A DNA stretch of 64,000 nt, taken from positions 248,001-312,000 of the forward strand of contig CANLQD010000002.1 of assembly GCA_947493175.1 (NCBI GenBank), read 5' to 3'. The notes under the pieces were generated by a model. That model was not told the DNA's origin. It ran no database searches and worked only from the letters and a program-made list of their open reading frames with translations. Position numbers and translations under genes: made by a program. The DNA is from an uncultured Flavobacteriaceae bacterium (GTDB lineage Bacteria > Bacteroidota > Bacteroidia > Flavobacteriales > Flavobacteriaceae). The first letter of the stretch is position 1. Each line of letters opens with the position of its first letter. Of the stretch, positions 35,327-44,947 are shown piece after piece.

Positions 35327-37699
35327 TTATTCGTCACGCAAGGCATTCACAGGATTGCTATTGGCCGCCCGTATCGCTTGACTGCCCACAGTGAGCATGG
35401 CGACGATCAATGCCACCAAACCCGCACCAATAAAATACCAAAGTTTTAAAGGGATGCGATAGGCAAAGCTTGATAACCATAAGTCTACCAGTATATAGGC
35501 GATGGGTAATGCAATGAATATGGATATCAATACCAGTTTGGCAAATTCGCCGGAAATCATTACGATGACTTGTGTGGCCGTTTGTCCCAATACCTTGCGA
35601 ATACTGATTTCTTTTTTTCTGCGTTCCGCCGTAAACATGGCCAAGCCAAAAAGACCTAAACAGGAGATGATAACCGCCAAGCCGGCAAAGTATTTAGCTA
35701 ATACAGATACCCGTTTTTCAGCGATATACTGCTGTTGGTATTGGTGGTCCAAAAAGCGAAAATCAAATGCTAACCCAGGATTGAACTCGGCGTATAATGC
35801 CGTTAAGTCAGCAATGGTATTTTTCTCCGAACCCGCTTTTATCTTAACGACCAAGGTGCGTACCCATTCTGTTCTACAGAGCAATGCCATAGGCGCAATT
35901 TCTTCATATAGCGATTGAATGTTAAAGTCTTTGACCACGCCGATGATCTCCCTATTATCACCTCTCATATCTATTAATGTCCCGACGGGGTTTTTGAGCC
36001 CCATGAGCGTCACCGCCGTTTCATTTAAGATGATTTTTGATTCGTTGTTGGGTTTTTCGTCTATATAGGAGCGCCCTTCCTTGACCTCAATTCCCATGGT
36101 CTCTATAAAGCGAGGACCCACATGTGCATGTCTAAAGGTCAGTCTTTTGGCTTCTTCGGTTTGACCGGGCCATGAGTGGCCCCAAGATGAGTTGCTAAAA
36201 TTGGTCATATCACCTTGCATATAAGAGGCATTGATCACGCCGGGCAGTTGTCGAGCCTCCTGAAGAAATGTTTCCATATTCGATACCAGTCCGTCTTCCC
36301 GATTAAAAACAAGTACATTGTCCTTATCGTACCCCAGGTTTTTAGATTGTATGAAATGTAGTTGTACATAAATGACACTTACGGCGACAATCAATAGGAT
36401 TGAAATACCAAATTGGAAAATGACCAACCCCTTTCGAATCAAAAGCTCTCCAAAGGCGGTCTTTATTTTTCCTTTCAAGACTTTTATAGGACTAAATTTG
36501 GAGAGGTATAGTGCAGGATAGCTCCCAGATATCAATCCGGTCAACAACGTAATAACGATAATGCCTAAAAGGGCCTTTCCTTCAAGAGCGAATTTTAATT
36601 CTTTTCCCGTAACGTCATTGAACCAAGGCATTAATAATATTACGATCAGCACTGCGCAGACCAGAGAGAAAAAAGAAAGTACCACCGATTCGGTAAGAAA
36701 CTGAAAAATCAAAGATTTTCTACTTGCACCGACCGCTTTTTTGACACCAACTTCCTTTAACCTTCTAGAGGCCCTTGCCGTAGACAAGTTCATAAAATTG
36801 ATACACGCAATTGCCAATACAAAAAACGCGACTAAACCGAATAGAATTACATAATTTATTCTTCCTCCTGTTTGTACGCCATTGTCAAAGTTTCCTTTTA
36901 AATAGTTATCGGAAAACAGCGTAAAGCATACAGATGCCGTGGTTCTTTCACTTTTTTTAGTGATAAAATCCGCTATTTTTTTATTAAAATTCTTGACATC
37001 TATACCCGGTTTTAGGGTCGCATATACTCTTGAGCTATTGCTGCCCCAGTGAATATCCTGGGGATCTCTCAGTTCTAAAAACTTTTTGTAGGTCAGAACA
37101 AAGTCAAACTGCTGTGATGAGTTTTCGGGAATCTCAAAAACTCCGGATATGGTAAAAACAGCGTTGATTTGATCTTCTCCATGTTTGACGGTCAAAGTTT
37201 TACCAACAGGGTCATTTCCTTCCCCAAAAAAACTGTCTGCCAACGCTTTTGAGATTACCACGGAATTTACGTCTTGCAATAGGCTGTTTTTATCCCCCGC
37301 AACAATGGGATAGGAGAACATTTTAAAAAAATCCTCACTTGCCATATTGCCATTGGCCCGTAGCTTTTTCTCCCCACCTTCCAGCATTGTACCGCCCATT
37401 GTATAGAGAGCGGTAGCCATTTCGACTTCGGGAACTTCTTCCTGCAGCGCCCTGAGCATCAAACTAGAATTGGAAGCGTAGGTCGCTATCTCATTTTGAC
37501 CATTTGGTTGATGTCGTAAAACTTGGTACAATCTGGTATCGTTCTCATGAAATTTATCGACCCTTAGTTCATCTGAAACCCATAAATAAACAAGAATAGC
37601 ACAGGCAAGCCCGGTGGTCAATCCGATAAGGTTGATAAAAAAACTGCCCTTGTTTTTTTTGATGTTCCGCAAGTACAGTAGAATGTTGTGTTTTAGCAT
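35327..37699 (-). CDS. FtsX/MacB-like ABC permease, array member 3
   Basis: 790 residues, two fused FtsX halves. First helix FINLIGLTTGLACAILVYLW then ELRVDKFHENDTRLYQVL, closely matching member 2. Coupling motifs RLKEVGVKKAVGA (first half, with Lys in place of the usual Arg) and RKKEISIRKVLGQ. Second-half signature GVVKDFNIQSLYEEIAP, tail NPVNALRDE. Gap to member 2 is 29 bases. Substrate unknown; the pair 2 and 3 form a distinct subgroup by their KEIS motif and NAL tail. Confidence 0.92.
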   Translation of the reverse strand: MLKHNILLYLRNIKKNKGSFFINLIGLTTGLACAILVYLWVSDELRVDKFHENDTRLYQVLRHQPNGQNEIATYASNSSLMLRALQEEVPEVEMATALYTMGGTMLEGGEKKLRANGNMASEDFFKMFSYPIVAGDKNSLLQDVNSVVISKALADSFFGEGNDPVGKTLTVKHGEDQINAVFTISGVFEIPENSSQQFDFVLTYKKFLELRDPQDIHWGSNSSRVYATLKPGIDVKNFNKKIADFITKKSERTTASVCFTLFSDNYLKGNFDNGVQTGGRINYVILFGLVAFFVLAIACINFMNLSTARASRRLKEVGVKKAVGASRKSLIFQFLTESVVLSFFSLVCAVLIVILLMPWFNDVTGKELKFALEGKALLGIIVITLLTGLISGSYPALYLSKFSPIKVLKGKIKTAFGELLIRKGLVIFQFGISILLIVAVSVIYVQLHFIQSKNLGYDKDNVLVFNREDGLVSNMETFLQEARQLPGVINASYMQGDMTNFSNSSWGHSWPGQTEEAKRLTFRHAHVGPRFIETMGIEVKEGRSYIDEKPNNESKIILNETAVTLMGLKNPVGTLIDMRGDNREIIGVVKDFNIQSLYEEIAPMALLCRTEWVRTLVVKIKAGSEKNTIADLTALYAEFNPGLAFDFRFLDHQYQQQYIAEKRVSVLAKYFAGLAVIISCLGLFGLAMFTAERRKKEISIRKVLGQTATQVIVMISGEFAKLVLISIFIALPIAYILVDLWLSSFAYRIPLKLWYFIGAGLVALIVAMLTVGSQAIRAANSNPVNALRDE

Positions 37700-37763
37700 T
37701 TTCTATTACGTTTGGTGACGGCTCAAAATTTTTATGTGTTTTACACGATCTTTTGAAACAACG

Positions 37764-40160
37764 CTACTCGGTTCTTAGACTTTTAATCGGATTTACAATA
37801 GCGGCCTTTATTGCTTGAAAGCTTACCGTTACCAAGGTAATCGCTAGTGCCCCTGCTATTGAAATCACAAATATCCACCAACTTATTTCTATGCGATAGG
37901 CATAGTCCGCTACCCAATTGCTCATGTAATAATAGCCTAGGGGTATGGCAATACAGCTCGATAGGATCACTAGCAGTATAAAATCCTTGGATAGCATTTT
38001 CCACAAGCCTACGACCGAGGCACCGAGTACCTTGCGTATCCCAATTTCCTTGGTACGTTGTTCGGCTACAAAGGCAGAAAGTCCGAAAATACCTAGGCAA
38101 CTGATTAAGATGGCCAATACTGCAAAAAAGCTGGCCAGTTTTGCCATCCGTTCTTCATTAAGAAAGTTTCTGGCGTACTCGTCGTCAAAAAAAGTATAGG
38201 AAAACAAACTTTCGGGGTCTCGTTTTTGAAAAACCGCTTCGATATGGGAGAGTGCCTGTCTGGTATTTGCGCCTTTTCCGATTTTTATATTGATAAAATT
38301 CAGAAAGTTTCCGTAATGAAGGGTGAATAGCATGGGACGCACTTCGTCATAAGGAGATTGGGTAACCATATCCTTAATGACCCCAATGATTTTAAAATTA
38401 CCATTCGTGCCCCATTTTACGTACTCTCCCACCGGATTTTCCAGCCCCATATATGCTACCGCCGTTTCGTTAACGATAAAGGCCAATGAATCACTTTTGA
38501 ACTCTCGGGAAAAATTCCTTCCTTCTTTGATTTCCCAGTCAACCATTTCTCCATAGCCATGGGTAGCCCGTAAAGTGTTGAATTCTTCGCTCATATTGGG
38601 GTCCTTTCCCTTCCAATCAAATCCTCCATTGGTTATAAAAGTGCCTGTTATCAAGACATCCGAGGCCGCCACCTCTTTGATACTGTTGGATTGTAAAAGC
38701 TCATTGCGAAGTGACTCAAAATTGGTCATGATTTCAGACGTATTAATAGGTACATAGAGCAACTGTTCCCGGTCATACCCTACAGGTCTTTCCTTTACAT
38801 ATGCTATTTGTCGGATGATGGTAATTGTACCAATAACCAGCAGTATAGATATGGTGAACTGGAACACTACCAGTCCCTTTCGTAATCGCGAAGCACCTTG
38901 CCCCCTGTTAAAGGTTCCTTTCAACACCTTGGCCGGCTCAAAAGAAGACAGGTAAAAGGCCGGATAGCTGCCGGAAATAAAAGAGGTGATTAAAATGCAA
39001 CCCATACATGTCATCCAAAAGAACGGATTGCCCCATGGAATCCCCATGGTTTTACCGGTAAGATCATTGAAGAACGATTGGCCCAATGCTACTAAAACAA
39101 GTGATACCATAAAAGCCAGGGTGACAACTAATAGGGATTCGCTTAAGAATTGGATAACCAACTGTTCTTTCACGGAACCTATGGTCTTACGAATGCCGAC
39201 CTCTTTAGCTCGTTTTACGGACTTAGCTGTGCTGAGATTCATAAAGTTGATACAGGCGAGAAGCAGAATAAAGACACCGATAATACCGAACAACCAAACA
39301 CGTTCGATAAGTCCACCGGTATTAACGCCATTTTCAAATTTGGAGTGTAGATGCCATTTCTTCATGGGATGTAGATGTATCACGGGCTTGGTTCTTATAC
39401 TAGCCGGATTGTCCCCATTTTTAATATTGTCGTATTTTACATCTTTTATGATGTTAGAAACCGTCGCTAGGTCTGCACCATCCTGTAACTGTACATAGGT
39501 TTGGAACCAATTATTGCCCCAACCCACACGTTCCTCAAAATTGGCCGTCGTCTTTAACAACTCCCAAGGGGCAATAAAAGTAAGATTGCCAAATTCCGAA
39601 TTTTTGGATAGGTCTTCGTAAATTCCGGCGACCTTTGCTTGCATGTTGGTGCCTATTTTAACCGTTTTGTTCATAGGGTCCGATGCTCCGAATAATGCAT
39701 TTGCCGTGGTTCGGGACAATAGTATGGAACTCGGGTCTTTTAGGGCATCTCGGGTGCCCTGTATCATTTTCAAGGACAACATTTCGGTAATTCCAGGCTC
39801 CATAAAGTTTCCTTGCCGCGAGATTTTAGTATCCCCCACCGTCAGGAGCATCGGATTGGTAAAGGAACTGGTCACCACGTGTTTAAAGTGATCACCATAT
39901 TGATTTCTTAATACAGGTGCCAATTGCATCGGCTGGTTCACTCCGGTACCGATTTCTTCGCCAAACGTTTGGCTTTGCATTACCTGTGCGATCGATTCAT
40001 AATTTTCAAACTCTGTGTTATAGGAGATTTCTCCGTACACCCAAACGCCGATTAAAAGCGTGGCCGCCATTCCAACGGCGAGTCCGCCAATATTCAATAG
40101 GGACTGTCCTTTTTTTTCCAGCAGATTTCTCCAAGCGGTTTTTAAATAGGTTTTAAACAT
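37764..40160 (-). CDS. FtsX/MacB-like ABC permease, array member 4
   Basis: About 798 residues from the ATG at 40160 (an upstream in-frame ATG at 40169 is less likely). Subgroup with members 10 and 11: N-terminal signature EISYNTEFENYESIAQVMQS lacks the usual FH, and the second-half signature is GVIKDMVTQSPYDEV. Coupling motifs RAKEVGIRKTIGS and RTKEIGIRKVLGA. Tail NPIKSLRTE. Extracytoplasmic segments such as MQSQTF and FKHVV are shared with member 11. Its relatives lie five genes away, so duplication was not simply local. Gap to member 3 is 64 bases. Confidence 0.92.
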   Translation of the reverse strand: MFKTYLKTAWRNLLEKKGQSLLNIGGLAVGMAATLLIGVWVYGEISYNTEFENYESIAQVMQSQTFGEEIGTGVNQPMQLAPVLRNQYGDHFKHVVTSSFTNPMLLTVGDTKISRQGNFMEPGITEMLSLKMIQGTRDALKDPSSILLSRTTANALFGASDPMNKTVKIGTNMQAKVAGIYEDLSKNSEFGNLTFIAPWELLKTTANFEERVGWGNNWFQTYVQLQDGADLATVSNIIKDVKYDNIKNGDNPASIRTKPVIHLHPMKKWHLHSKFENGVNTGGLIERVWLFGIIGVFILLLACINFMNLSTAKSVKRAKEVGIRKTIGSVKEQLVIQFLSESLLVVTLAFMVSLVLVALGQSFFNDLTGKTMGIPWGNPFFWMTCMGCILITSFISGSYPAFYLSSFEPAKVLKGTFNRGQGASRLRKGLVVFQFTISILLVIGTITIIRQIAYVKERPVGYDREQLLYVPINTSEIMTNFESLRNELLQSNSIKEVAASDVLITGTFITNGGFDWKGKDPNMSEEFNTLRATHGYGEMVDWEIKEGRNFSREFKSDSLAFIVNETAVAYMGLENPVGEYVKWGTNGNFKIIGVIKDMVTQSPYDEVRPMLFTLHYGNFLNFINIKIGKGANTRQALSHIEAVFQKRDPESLFSYTFFDDEYARNFLNEERMAKLASFFAVLAILISCLGIFGLSAFVAEQRTKEIGIRKVLGASVVGLWKMLSKDFILLVILSSCIAIPLGYYYMSNWVADYAYRIEISWWIFVISIAGALAITLVTVSFQAIKAAIVNPIKSLRTE

Positions 40161-40201
40161 AGTGTTCATTTTTTGGCCCTATTTTGGGCAGATTGATGTT
40201 A

Positions 40202-42517
40202 TTATTCTTCTTTTAAGGCTTCTACCGGATTGGCCATGGCTGCCCTGAAACTTTGCCAGCTTACGGTCAACAGCGCTATAATCAGGGCGGTGATACCTGC
40301 CAAAACGAAAATCCACCAGCTCATCGTAGTCCGATAGGCAAAGCCCTCGAGCCATTTTCCCATGGCGTACCAAGAAATGGGAACCGCAATGGCAAACGCC
40401 AAAGCGACCCATTTGACAAAGTCTTTGCTTAAAAGGATGAGAATCTGCGATATCTTGGCCCCGTTTACCTTGCGTATGCCAATTTCCTTATAACGTTGCT
40501 GTATGTAAAATGTGGACATTGCCAAAATCCCTATAAAGGATAGGAGAAAGGATAGGAGCGTAAAATACCCGATTATCTTTCCCGTTTTCACTTCTTTTAC
40601 GTACCAATGATCAATGGTATCATCAACAAATCGTATTTCAAAAGGAAGGTTGTCGACAAGCGATGCATAGGTAGTTTTTACTTGGTCTAGCGTGCCTACC
40701 CTATTTTTTCCGTTTATTTTCAAAAAAAGTGTGCCGGCATAGCTACTATCGTTTTGTTGCCTTATGACCAAAGGGCCTATGTTCTGACGAAGTTCGTTAA
40801 AATGAAAATCCTTGACCACACCAAGAACAGGTTCACTGGTTTCATACATTTTAAAACTGGTCGGAGCTTTTTCAAAACCCAAGGAACTCACGGCCGTTTC
40901 GTTAAAATAGACTCCTTCGGGCGTATAGGCTACATTTGTTGGTTCAACGGCAATATTAAACATAGAGAAAAACGCTGAATCGACACGAATTTCCTGAAAA
41001 CTTTGGGGTTCTCCTTCGTAATCGAACGATTGATTGCTGCCACCATCCAAGGGGCTTCCCCAAACCGTTGAAGCTTCGGTTACCCCTGGTATTTTCATTA
41101 GAGCTTCCTTGATTTCGGTTTTTTTGTTCATTTCCCCTAAAAAGGGTGCCCACACGATATTATCTTTTGTAAACCCTAGTTCCTTATTGGTCATGAAATT
41201 GGTCTGCTTTACAATGATCCAGCTACAGGCCAACAGCGCAATAGTAACGGTATATTGGAAAGTGAGAAAGACTTTTCCGTATACGCCTTTTACCTTCTTT
41301 CGAAAGGTTCCCTTGACCACCTCGATAGGTTGAAAGCCCGTAATTTTTAATGCAGGAGCCAGACCTGATAAAAACCCGATTAGAGAGAAAAGTACGATAC
41401 AGATAAGCACATTACGAAAAGATAGCTGCTCGTTAAGCCTTAATTGTGTATCCAAGAGTGTATTGAACAAGGGCTCTACCAAAACGACCAATACCAGTGA
41501 TAAGGTCACTGCAATACCGCAAAGTAGTAGGGACTCTTTAATGATTTGCAGAAACAATCGCTTTTTAGAACTCCCCAACAGTTTTTTGATGGCCACCTCT
41601 CTGCCACGCAAGGTGGACTGTGCAATGGTGAGATTCACATAATTTCCGATTGCCAAAACCAGTATGAGCAAAACAATGATAGAAAGCACCCAAATTAGGG
41701 TTTTGCTGTTACTTTTGGTGCCGGTTCCCGACATATCACTGAAATAGACTTCTTTTAAAGGGTTGAACTGTAGTGTTTTGGCATAACCGTCTTTGTACAA
41801 CCAAAAGTCTTTTTTAAAATTCGCTAGTATTTGGGGGGTCTTGGAACGAAGGTCTGCATTTGGCTTTTCCAAAAAATAAGTACTCATAGAACAAAACCCA
41901 ATTTCTGTCAGGAATTCTTTAAACTGAAAAACATCGGCCATATTCCGAATATTGATGATGGCGTCTTGTGGTTTTAGATGGGTGTTCTCGGGAAAATCAT
42001 CCATGATGCCCGTAACGATGTACTTAAAACGCGTGTGCAGGGTCACTTCCTTGCCCACCGGGTTTTCATTGCCAAACAAACGGCGGGCAAATGATTTTGA
42101 AACTACTATTTGGTTTTTGGTCGCTATTACCGAAGACGGGTCCCCTTCGATCAACGGATAGGAAAAAATATTAAAAAAAGAAGCATCAACCGCCAGATAA
42201 TCCATTTCAAAGTTCTGGCCGTTCGATAATGTCAGGATGTCCCGATGTTCATAAACCCTAACATAATCGGCTATTTCTGCATACTGTTCTTTCAAGGTGA
42301 CTGCGATGGGCCCCGAAAAATCGGTACTCTCGTGCTCAATACGGTAAATATGCTCTTTATTGGCATGAAAATCATCGACCGAGAGTTCATTCTGGATATA
42401 TATACTTAAAAGAATCACGAATGTAAGTGAAACGGCAAACCCCAACACTGTTACCGTGGTATATAGCTTGTTTTTGAACAGATGTCTGAGGTAGGCTTTT
42501 AAGGATATCATTTTCAA
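40202..42517 (-). CDS. FtsX/MacB-like ABC permease, array member 5 (most divergent)
   Basis: 771 residues, the shortest complete member. N-terminal signature ELSVDDFHANKEHIYRIE is conserved, but the first-half coupling motif is RGREVAIKKLLGS, the most deviant in the array (no KE-G-IR). The second-half motif RYKEIGIRKVNGA stays canonical. Second-half signature GVVKDFHFNELRQNIGP, tail NPVEALKEE. The start codon may be the ATG at 42517 or the one at 42511. Only six bases separate it from member 6, so the two are surely co-transcribed. Confidence 0.92.
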   Translation of the reverse strand: MKMISLKAYLRHLFKNKLYTTVTVLGFAVSLTFVILLSIYIQNELSVDDFHANKEHIYRIEHESTDFSGPIAVTLKEQYAEIADYVRVYEHRDILTLSNGQNFEMDYLAVDASFFNIFSYPLIEGDPSSVIATKNQIVVSKSFARRLFGNENPVGKEVTLHTRFKYIVTGIMDDFPENTHLKPQDAIINIRNMADVFQFKEFLTEIGFCSMSTYFLEKPNADLRSKTPQILANFKKDFWLYKDGYAKTLQFNPLKEVYFSDMSGTGTKSNSKTLIWVLSIIVLLILVLAIGNYVNLTIAQSTLRGREVAIKKLLGSSKKRLFLQIIKESLLLCGIAVTLSLVLVVLVEPLFNTLLDTQLRLNEQLSFRNVLICIVLFSLIGFLSGLAPALKITGFQPIEVVKGTFRKKVKGVYGKVFLTFQYTVTIALLACSWIIVKQTNFMTNKELGFTKDNIVWAPFLGEMNKKTEIKEALMKIPGVTEASTVWGSPLDGGSNQSFDYEGEPQSFQEIRVDSAFFSMFNIAVEPTNVAYTPEGVYFNETAVSSLGFEKAPTSFKMYETSEPVLGVVKDFHFNELRQNIGPLVIRQQNDSSYAGTLFLKINGKNRVGTLDQVKTTYASLVDNLPFEIRFVDDTIDHWYVKEVKTGKIIGYFTLLSFLLSFIGILAMSTFYIQQRYKEIGIRKVNGAKISQILILLSKDFVKWVALAFAIAVPISWYAMGKWLEGFAYRTTMSWWIFVLAGITALIIALLTVSWQSFRAAMANPVEALKEE

Positions 42518-42523
42518 CTTGTT

Positions 42524-44914
42524 TTATTCGGTACGTAAACTTTTTACAGGATTCATAAGGGCCGCTTTGATCGATTGAAAACTAACGGTCAGCAAGGCAA
42601 TTACCAAGGCCAGGGAACCGGCAGCAGCGAAAGTCCACCAGGATATGGAGATGCGGTACGCGAAGTCTTTCAACCAATCGTCCATCACCCAAAATGCTAT
42701 AGGAAAGCCCACTATCATGGCTACCAGTACCAGTTTTACGAATTCTTTGGAAATCATTTTGGCCACGCTGAAGATGGAAGCTCCAAGTACTTTGCGAATG
42801 CCGATTTCCTTTTTTCGTTGCTCTGTCGTAAAAGCTGCTAGACCAAACAATCCTAAACAGGCAACGAAAACGGCCAAAACGCAAAAAATAGAACTGATTA
42901 TGGCGGTTTTACGTTCTTGCGCATATAATTGTTCCAGGTTTTTATCAAGAAAGACGTAATCGAATGCTGATTCGGGGACTACTTTTTTAAACACTGATTC
43001 GAAACGGGACATCATACCTGAAACCGATGTGCCTGTGAACCGTACCATTGCAAAAGATTTCGGTTCGGTCTTGGCATTGTGAAAGGCATAGGCACCGATG
43101 GGTTGATGCAACGATTCGAAATTGAAGTCGTTCACCACACCCATAATGGAAGCCTTGTTCCCAAAGCCTCCGATCAACACTTTTTTCCCGATGGCTTCTT
43201 CAGGGGTATAACCGAGATATGATAGGGCCTTTTTATTCAACAATACATCAATTAACGTATCACCCTCTTGTTTTACTTTCGGCAACGATTTACCGGCCAG
43301 AAAATTCAATTTTAAAAGGTCAATAGCTTCAGCATCTATCCGATTGGTCCTAATTTGCATTCCGCTCTCGTCATTGTCATTTTTCAATAGCATGCGGCCA
43401 CTTACGGTGATACCGGGAAACCCCTGAGCCATGGCAACTTCCTTGACATTACCCAACGTTTTCAGTTCCTGTAATAAGGCATCACTTTTTTCGGCCCCTC
43501 GAATTCCCGCAGTAGAAATGGCTACAATGTTTTCAGGTTCGTAGCCTAGTTTTTTGTTTTGAAGGTAATCTAACTGTTGGTAAATAACCATTACCGCAAC
43601 CACAAGTATCACTGAAGCGGCAAATTGTAATACCACCAAGCCTTTTCGTATGCTGATGACGCTACCTGCATTTTTCTGAGATGTATTCAAAATTGCCTTG
43701 GCCGAAGACCTGGAAAGATAAAATGCCGGATAAGAGCCTGCAATAAGTGTTGTAAGTAACCAGAATATGATAAGACCTACGATTAGTTCGGGACGTACCA
43801 ATTCGGAAATGTTCAACTGCTGCTCTGTGACCGCGTTGAAAATAGGAACTGCAAAACTGGCAAAAAGTAGGCCCATACCGAGAGCGATCAGTGTAATTAA
43901 GCCAGTTTCGGCGTAAAATCGAAAAATCAGGTTTCCTGAAGTAGCTCCCAAGGTTTTGTTTATACCCACATCTTTGGCCCGTTTTTCGGACCTTGCAGTC
44001 ATTAAATTCATATAGTTGACACATGCGATCAACAAAATCAACAAGGCCAAAAATGACAGATTGCGAATCTGGTCGATATCACCGATTCGATTTGTATAGC
44101 TATTGACATAATCGGCCGAATACAGATGAACCTGGTTTAATGGCTGTAACGAGAAGCTATACCATTGTTCTGCCTTATCGACATTCTTATCGAGGATGGT
44201 TTGTAGCTGGCTTTCTACGGTAATTACCGAGGCCTTTGGATTTAGTAACACATAGGTTTCAAAACTTGAGTTGCCCCAGCTTTGTTTTTTGGCGGCAAAA
44301 GTGGAACTGAAAGATCCGATCATGTTGCAATGCAAGGTACTGTTCCCTGGAAAGTCCTTAAAAATACCGGTGACCTCCAATTCCTTGTTGTTGTCTATCG
44401 TAATGGTCTTCCCTATCGGATTCGAACTTCCGAAATACTTCTCTGAAGCAGTTTTGGAAAGTACCACCGTATTCGGACGCTCAATGGCGGTCGTAGAGTT
44501 TCCTTGTAGCAACGGAATATCAAAAACCTGAAAGAGTTCGGGATCGCACCAGTAAAGCTCTTTCTCCAAGAAATTCTCGTTACCTATCCGAATAAAGGCC
44601 GTTTCGCCAAAGTTGTGTTTCAACATTCTTGCTGCTTTCGAAACCGCGGTCAGCCCTTCTTGAAACGCTGGTGCCGCTGCTGCTGGAGCCGTACAGAGTA
44701 CCTCGTTGTTGTATGATTCTTGAGTGTTCACAAGGATTCGATAAATGTGCTCTCCGTTCCCATGCATGGTATCATAGCTTCGTTCGTGGGTAATGAATAA
44801 GAACAATAAAACCGTAATAGCCAACCCCAGGGAAAGCCCGAACACATTGATGAAGGAAAACATCTTGTTGGTTTTCAGAGATCTCCAGGCTACCTTAAAG
44901 TGATTTTTAAACAT
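42524..44914 (-). CDS. FtsX/MacB-like ABC permease, array member 6
   Basis: 796 residues, two fused FtsX halves. Signature ERSYDTMHGNGEHIYRIL after helix 1. First-half coupling motif RAKDVGINKTLGA, with Asn in the position of the usual Arg, while the second half keeps RKKEIGIRKVLGA. Second-half signature GVVNDFNFESLHQPIGA, tail NPVKSLRTE. The first extracytoplasmic domain differs from members 7 to 9. Member 5 follows after six bases and member 7 precedes it by 33 bases. Confidence 0.92.
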   Translation of the reverse strand: MFKNHFKVAWRSLKTNKMFSFINVFGLSLGLAITVLLFLFITHERSYDTMHGNGEHIYRILVNTQESYNNEVLCTAPAAAAPAFQEGLTAVSKAARMLKHNFGETAFIRIGNENFLEKELYWCDPELFQVFDIPLLQGNSTTAIERPNTVVLSKTASEKYFGSSNPIGKTITIDNNKELEVTGIFKDFPGNSTLHCNMIGSFSSTFAAKKQSWGNSSFETYVLLNPKASVITVESQLQTILDKNVDKAEQWYSFSLQPLNQVHLYSADYVNSYTNRIGDIDQIRNLSFLALLILLIACVNYMNLMTARSEKRAKDVGINKTLGATSGNLIFRFYAETGLITLIALGMGLLFASFAVPIFNAVTEQQLNISELVRPELIVGLIIFWLLTTLIAGSYPAFYLSRSSAKAILNTSQKNAGSVISIRKGLVVLQFAASVILVVAVMVIYQQLDYLQNKKLGYEPENIVAISTAGIRGAEKSDALLQELKTLGNVKEVAMAQGFPGITVSGRMLLKNDNDESGMQIRTNRIDAEAIDLLKLNFLAGKSLPKVKQEGDTLIDVLLNKKALSYLGYTPEEAIGKKVLIGGFGNKASIMGVVNDFNFESLHQPIGAYAFHNAKTEPKSFAMVRFTGTSVSGMMSRFESVFKKVVPESAFDYVFLDKNLEQLYAQERKTAIISSIFCVLAVFVACLGLFGLAAFTTEQRKKEIGIRKVLGASIFSVAKMISKEFVKLVLVAMIVGFPIAFWVMDDWLKDFAYRISISWWTFAAAGSLALVIALLTVSFQSIKAALMNPVKSLRTE

Positions 44915-44947
44915 GGTGCGCTATTTTTTTAATAGTTTATTTGGTAT